From: Apricaphanius iberus
Lineage: Eukaryota; Chordata; Actinopteri; Cyprinodontiformes; Aphaniidae
DNA: 64,000 nucleotides
Reading direction: 5' to 3'
NCBI GenBank assembly: GCA_028564705.1
Contig: JAPXFQ010000787.1
Location: 4,588,001-4,652,000 of the forward strand
The notes beneath the pieces are model-generated. The model had not been told where the DNA came from, made no database searches, and saw only the letters and a list, made by a program, of their open reading frames with translations. The translations under genes were made by a program, and so were the position numbers. This document shows positions 59,464 to 64,000 of the stretch, piece after piece (the first letter of the stretch is position 1; each line of letters starts with the position of its first letter).

Positions 59464-59800
59464 GCACTATTGATAAGAGGTGGCCCAAAGCATAGCAAGA
59501 AAAGCTTAAGGCCCCCCCCATAGACATTTAGATTGAAGATAGACTGCAGATGTAAAAATCAGTTTACTGAGAATATTAAAAAATTATTACATTTTATTTA
59601 ATTTTCTTTTTCAGGTTTAAGATTTATCAAACTTTGTAGGTAATTATATTAGTAATTTAAATAAGGTTTCAATTAAAATGTTTGTTTACTTAAGTTAGTT
59701 ATAATTTATAGCTAAACATTTATTTAATGGACCAGGAACCTTTCATGGGTGTACCTCGCTTCTAATTATTTTTTGTTTTTATTAATTTAGATTTTTGTTT
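59464..59800 (-). repeat. Inverted copy of 38775-39110
   Basis: GATAAGAGGTGGCCCAAAGC and AATGGACCAGGAACCTTTCA are reverse complements of sequence at 38780-39105. The copy stops exactly where arm B of the large inverted repeat begins. Confidence 0.85.
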
Positions 59801-61405
59801 CCATAGCAGAGGTGTACACAGTGTTCAGTTTTTTTTTTTTTTGCAGTAACTCCTATGCCTGTTTGTGTTGTTTGAAGCAAGTTACTTCTTTCTCTGACCA
59901 AAAGGGCAGCACATCTAAATGTCACATTTTCTCAACATTATGTCTTAACACTTGATATTGACTTGGTAACCAGGATGTACAGTATGCAGTCATGAAGTTT
60001 CAGCAGGTCGCAGGTCTCTGCATAGCGCGGCCAAGCGCAACAGAGCATCCTAGTGGACCAGTTTTGATGTCGGACAGAGGGTTGATGAGCCGTGCATTGT
60101 CTGAGCCTATAAGAAGCATAGGCTGCATATCCTTGAATGCTTTAATAGGAATGTCAGCCAGGTGTGGTTATCTTTGACAGAATATGTCCACTGGACAGGA
60201 TAGTTATGCCAGATTATGCTATTTACCAGTAAAGACATTTCTGACGTGATGTTTTGTTTGGGGAGAGCTGGCCACACTTAGTTCAAAAGAACCAGATGCT
60301 CATTGGAATTCATTTGTGATACTTCCTGTCTGATGATGTGTAGTTTGACGGACTCCTCTGTAATGTTTAATTGTGGATAAAAAACTGCAGCAGGTACTGT
60401 AGATCAATAGCCCACTCTGATCCATCATTAAGAATGGTGAGGGTGGACAGAGATCATTGTCATTAATCCACACAAGAAGAGACAGTAGGGCTTTAATTTT
60501 TCTCTCAAAACAACCAAGGCGCTTTGGGGTGTTTTGAACTTGATAATGCACTATAAAAGTACAGGCAATGAAACAATTTACTGTTTGCATTAACTAACCA
60601 AAGTGTTGTAACAGTTTTCATCTTTATTGTTTAACAAATATTGCCTTGAATCTCTTTAAATTTAATAAAAATTGTTTCCTAATGGGATTATGAAATGTCA
60701 ACCAGCTGCACGTGTATTTAGCCGAAAGCAGCACCACGAAACCTGTAGAACAGGTGTGGCTGCTGCATGTATGCAGTCAAACATGACAAAATAACACTCC
60801 CTGTGGTTTGTGTGGTTTTTTTATCTGCTCCATCACCCACTAAGCTATGAACTTAAGGTTACACATGACAAGTCAAATAAAACCAATGTGTTCTAATGGA
60901 AACTATGGTAAATATGCACGTTTTTTCCCCCCTTCCATTACAGTTGAAATCATTGGGATAATTTTAAGTTCTATGTTCTAAAAGTTTAATTGACTTTAGA
61001 AAAATAATATTTAAAAAATAGACTACAGCAGTTTATAAAGAACTGTGCAACTCAGCAGGGATTTTCAAGAATATGTCATTACATGTGTATATTCATGCTT
61101 AAGCAACAAGACAGACTATTTGCATGGAGTGAGAACACGAATGGAAAACTGCAAATGAAATTTGAATGGAGATGCAAATAAAGACAAATCAACTGGATAC
61201 AGTAAATCTGTTCAATATTGAATAAAACATCTTAAAACTACATAATCTTTTTCTCTCATTTTCCTAGCAGTGAGTTTAGGAGATTTGTTTCGTTTTGTAA
61301 AATGCAGAATACTGACCTGTCTAAGATCTATTAAAACAAGTATTTATTTTGTTCAGCAACCTTGCACCTTTCTATTCTATAGACAGGGTGAGAATATGAG
61401 ACTTG
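59801..61405. repeat. Large inverted repeat, arm B
   Basis: This is the reverse complement of most of arm A (43165-43315 and 44690-46325). From 60600 onwards it is also similar, in direct orientation, to gene 2 intron 1 (about 19620-19960). Confidence 0.85.
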
Positions 61406-62130
61406 AAGGTGCCTGGATCCTTGACTAGGAGACAGGGAACTTTGGCATATATAAAGAGAGTCTATTCAGACAAACCATCTCCATTGAGACGCAGATGTGG
61501 ATCCTTGAATATCAAAAACACTGTGGTAATAACTTGGGTTAAAGCGTCACAATAATACAACTTTCAAACTAAGTATACAAGAAGTCTCACAATTTCTCGG
61601 GCAATTAGGTATCCTCAGATCTTGGTTCCCATGTCCAGCAGACGAATCATAATATAAAAATTTCTACATCACCTTATAAAGGAAGAAGTAACAGGTCTGT
61701 GGGTGGCAGAATTCTAGCTTGTTAGTAGGTGCTAAATATTCATTTTATGCACCATTATTCAAATAATTCTTTAAAAATCAATACAGTGTATTTTGCTGGA
61801 TTTTTTTTACATTCTGTCTCACACAGTTAAAGTCTACCTATAATTAAAATTACAAACCTCAATTTTTTTTTACTGGGAAAACCCGTACAGTCAATGGATG
61901 CAAAAATACTTTCATTTCCCACTGTACATACGGTTGATGTGTGAGCCCCAAAAGGGGCTGCAAGTCCTGGTTCAAGAATTCATTGAGTTATAAATCTAAG
62001 TTTTTGGACTAGCTTTGATTGTTGTGTTTCATTTTTTTTAAAAAGGTGTGCATGTGGGATTTCTTTCCCTGCTTCTTTCCAGAAGAGGCGGAAATCCCCA
62101 TAACAACCAGTGGAATTAACTGGGGGATGT
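60600..62130 (+). pseudogene. apod: apoD pseudogene B: exonless relic
   Basis: In plus orientation the segment carries gene 2-like intron-1 sequence (GTAACAGTTTTCATCTTTAT near 60607; AACAGGTGTGGCTGCTGCAT near 60750). It then has the right half of the Tc1 element (61640-61927), then sequence matching gene 1 intron 3 at 5110-5290 (CAAGAATTCATTGAGTTATA, TTTCCAGAAGAGGCGGAAAT). None of the four coding exons is visible, so it is a gutted copy. Confidence 0.7.
61640..61927 (-). mobile_element. Tc1-like element, right-end fragment
   Basis: AAGTAACAGGTCTGTGGGTG and the CTGTCTCACACAGTTAAAGT stretch match 24290-24440 of the Tc1 in gene 2. Here the right terminus appears complete (ending in CATTTCCCACTGTA), whereas in gene 2 it is truncated. 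It lies between apoD intron-derived sequences. Confidence 0.75.
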
Positions 62131-62679
62131 TGATGTGTGTTCATAGGCATCATTTTAACCGGGGACGCCAGGGACATGTCCCCAGCAATATTTATTGTTA
62201 GGGAAAAATAATAATGTTGTGTTATTGTTTTCTTAGGATGTCTTTCCTTTATCACATAGTTCAAAATGTACTTTTTAAATTTCATTTGGTTTCAAACATA
62301 TGTTCCTTTGTATGACACCCTGTTCTTTTAAGATGCTAATGATGTTTGACTGAATAAAAAGAGACTGCAGGGGGATGAGCCTTTGAGACCAGGAGACAGA
62401 GATGTGTGATCAGGAGACAGAGCTGTGAGACTGACTGAGAAGCTGAGAGGAGAACAGACACACAATCAACCAAGTATCGTCCTGGATCTCCCCCTGCAAA
62501 ACTTATTCTATCTCCCTCTGCAGCCCTCATTTAACTTCAATTTCTCTCCGACCCCTGTGTGTGATTCTTTTAGGTTAACCACTATTTTTCACCCCAACAT
62601 TTATGATTGACGGGTTTGTCCCCAACAAACCTGATGCAGAAAATTTTTACCTACACTGATCTAACAGCCACTTGTGCTC
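62131..62679. other. No gene recognised
   Basis: Unassigned sequence with short frames and no domain. GACCAGGAGACAGAGATGTG and GATCAGGAGACAGAGCTGTG at about 62388-62427 form a short tandem duplication. Confidence 0.45.
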
Positions 62680-63430
62680 CCAGCAAAGTTGAAGCAGCTG
62701 TGTCATTAGATTGTTTGGGAAGACAGCACCCGGTATCGAGAGCAAAGGAGGACCATGCTTAATTTTTCCCCTAACTAAATGTAACACATGGAGTTCAAAA
62801 GGCATATCTTCGTTGTAAAGGGGCATTCAGAAGAAACTTTTTATGAACATATTGAAAGTGTGCTTAAACATGTATGGCAGCCAGGAATGTATCATCAATG
62901 AAGACTCTAACCAATTAAGGCTTAAAGAAATTCACTTTAATTTGTTTTTGTCTTTACCTTCCAAAAACCATTTAGATGTTTCATGTTGTTATCACTGAAT
63001 AAATGGTTACACAATATGTTTAACAGTGCGTACAGTGCATCAGTGCATAAGCAATTTTGGATGATATAGTTTTAGACTTTATATATGCAGCTCATACAGA
63101 ATCAAAAGTTAACAGTTTCCCAGCATGTTTACATGTTTCCATAACGCTGCAGCCCACATAAATAATCAGGAAAGACTAAATACAAAGTAGGTCTAAATCA
63201 AAGAAGGCTGTGTGATTCGTTTTGTACAACAGTATGAAATCGGTTTCTTGTACATCAGTAACGGCTAATCCAAAAATTGAACATAACTTTGTTGGAAGCG
63301 AGCTATTCATATTCCCCTGATTTTATTTCCCCCTGGTATTTATTAAAAGAAAAAACAAAGATTAAAAACTGTGATTTTTGAGGAGTTGCTGGAGGGTTTG
63401 TTCTAATATCAGAAAACAAAAGCCTTAAAT
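62680..63430 (-). repeat. Gene 3/gene 4 downstream duplication block, copy 2
   Basis: Partner of 28980-29740. It includes the gene 4 3' UTR. Its preservation over about 700 bp, including TACAGTGCATCAGTGCATAAGC, points to a duplication that carried the whole 3' side. Confidence 0.75.
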
Positions 63431-63435
63431 GTTCC

Positions 63436-63939
63436 CTAGTCCTCCTCTTTCTCACTGTCGTAATGCTCCTCACTGTGCTCTTCATGCTCCTCATGGTGCT
63501 CTTCATGTTCGCTATGGTGCTCTTCGTGCTCCATGTCCTTGCTGCAGTCCTGCTTAACAGGCATCATCTGGTAAATGTTTATTCCTTCACTCATCAGCAG
63601 CTGTTTGGCCTGATCCACCATCTCATGAGGCAGGGAGGGCGAGCGTGAGAGAATCCAGACGAAGTCGAGGTGGAACACGTGGAGGAAGTCCGTGCAGGAA
63701 TACACAATGGTGTAATTGGTGTAGTCAGTCATCAGAACCCAGTAAGGATTGTAGGGGGTGACTGATGGGTAACACAATACATAAAAACCATTTAAAGCGT
63801 TGAAAAAGAAAATAAAAGGTGGAAAAAGAATATTCAAAACAAGAAGTTCTTACATGATGTAAAACTGACTCCAAGTTTTGCCGTTTCATCAGGGTCTGTG
63901 ACTTTAGCAATCGCTTCAACCACCATCCGCTCACCTTTG
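63436..63939 (-). CDS. apod: Apolipoprotein D-like lipocalin with His/Glu-rich tail, gene 4 (partial)
   Basis: Only the last two coding exons are in the window: 63939-63854 (86 nt) and 63761-63436, with a 92-bp intron. The first exons lie beyond 64000. The protein part includes ETAKLGVSF, then TPYNPYWVLMTDYTNYTIVY with the TDY motif and an NYT sequon. SCTD and QDCSKD carry two of the four apoD cysteines, and WILSRSPSLP is the third lipocalin block. Exon phases and sequence are closest to gene 3. After CSKD there is a 32-residue tail (codons 63534-63439) with nine His, fifteen Glu and two Asp, built from EEHH and EEHE units. Normal apoD ends shortly after the last Cys. The tail could bind metal ions, which is inference. 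Confidence 0.9.
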
Positions 63940-64000
63940 CTGTAACAGATTTTATTGGACTTAATATTTAATTAATTCAATATTTAAGCCTTGCACTAAA

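Noticed and set aside
1..64000. CRISPR arrays, bacterial operons, phage or other prokaryotic systems
   Set aside because: The window has spliced vertebrate genes and eukaryotic transposons throughout. The tandem repeats are minisatellites without regular spacers.

Overview
This is a vertebrate, almost certainly teleost fish, genomic window. It has spliced genes with GT-AG introns, AT-rich non-coding DNA, and many decayed elements typical of fish: Tc1, hAT, Harbinger, L2/CR1-like and RTE-like LINEs, BEL/Pao, and TTAA-flanked MITEs. There is no bacterial or viral gene organisation. The only host genes I can support belong to a tandem apolipoprotein D (apoD-like lipocalin) cluster. The species cannot be named from sequence alone.

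The cluster holds four apoD-like genes. Genes 1 (CDS 4073-6591) and 2 (CDS 22353-25693) are on the plus strand. Genes 3 (CDS 29742-32148) and 4 (exons at 63436-63939, cut off by the window end) are on the minus strand. All share the same exon plan: a signal-peptide exon, a 122-nt exon with the lipocalin GxW motif, an 86-nt exon, and a last exon with the TDY motif. Genes 1 and 2 share long fourth introns (about 0.8 kb), related promoters and 5' UTR exons. Genes 3 and 4 share short fourth introns (about 90 bp), an NYT sequon and a conserved 3' flank. They therefore form two sister pairs. All four should encode secreted lipocalins binding small hydrophobic ligands. Gene 4 is unusual because its last exon adds a 32-residue His/Glu-rich tail.

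Two decayed copies complete the family. A minus-strand relic (about 43.2-45.5 kb) keeps a broken signal-peptide exon and intron-1 sequence. A plus-strand relic (about 60.6-62.1 kb) keeps only intron sequence. They lie in two arms of a large inverted repeat (43.2-46.3 and 59.8-61.4 kb) enclosing 13.5 kb of transposon-rich DNA. Gene 2 and both relics carry parts of the same antisense Tc1 element, suggesting that one insertion preceded the copying.

Layout: 0-2.6 kb, upstream repeats and hairpins; 2.6-6.7 kb, gene 1; 7-18.9 kb, LINE and Tc1 relics including a 4-kb minus-strand LINE with an esterase-type ORF1; 19-26 kb, gene 2; 26.4-29.3 kb, MITE, minisatellites and SINE-like repeat; 29.7-37.6 kb, gene 3 with its probable distant first exon; 37.7-42.1 kb, Harbinger relic between direct repeats; 43-46.3 kb, inverted-repeat arm A with pseudogene; 46.6-57.1 kb, LINEs, a BEL/Pao fragment and a hAT transposase relic; 57.8-59.4 kb, MITEs; 59.8-62.1 kb, arm B; 62.7-64 kb, gene 4.

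I found no evidence of a wholly new type of system. The most notable points are the His/Glu-tailed lipocalin, the patchy divergence between genes 1 and 2, and the transposon-dated duplication history.
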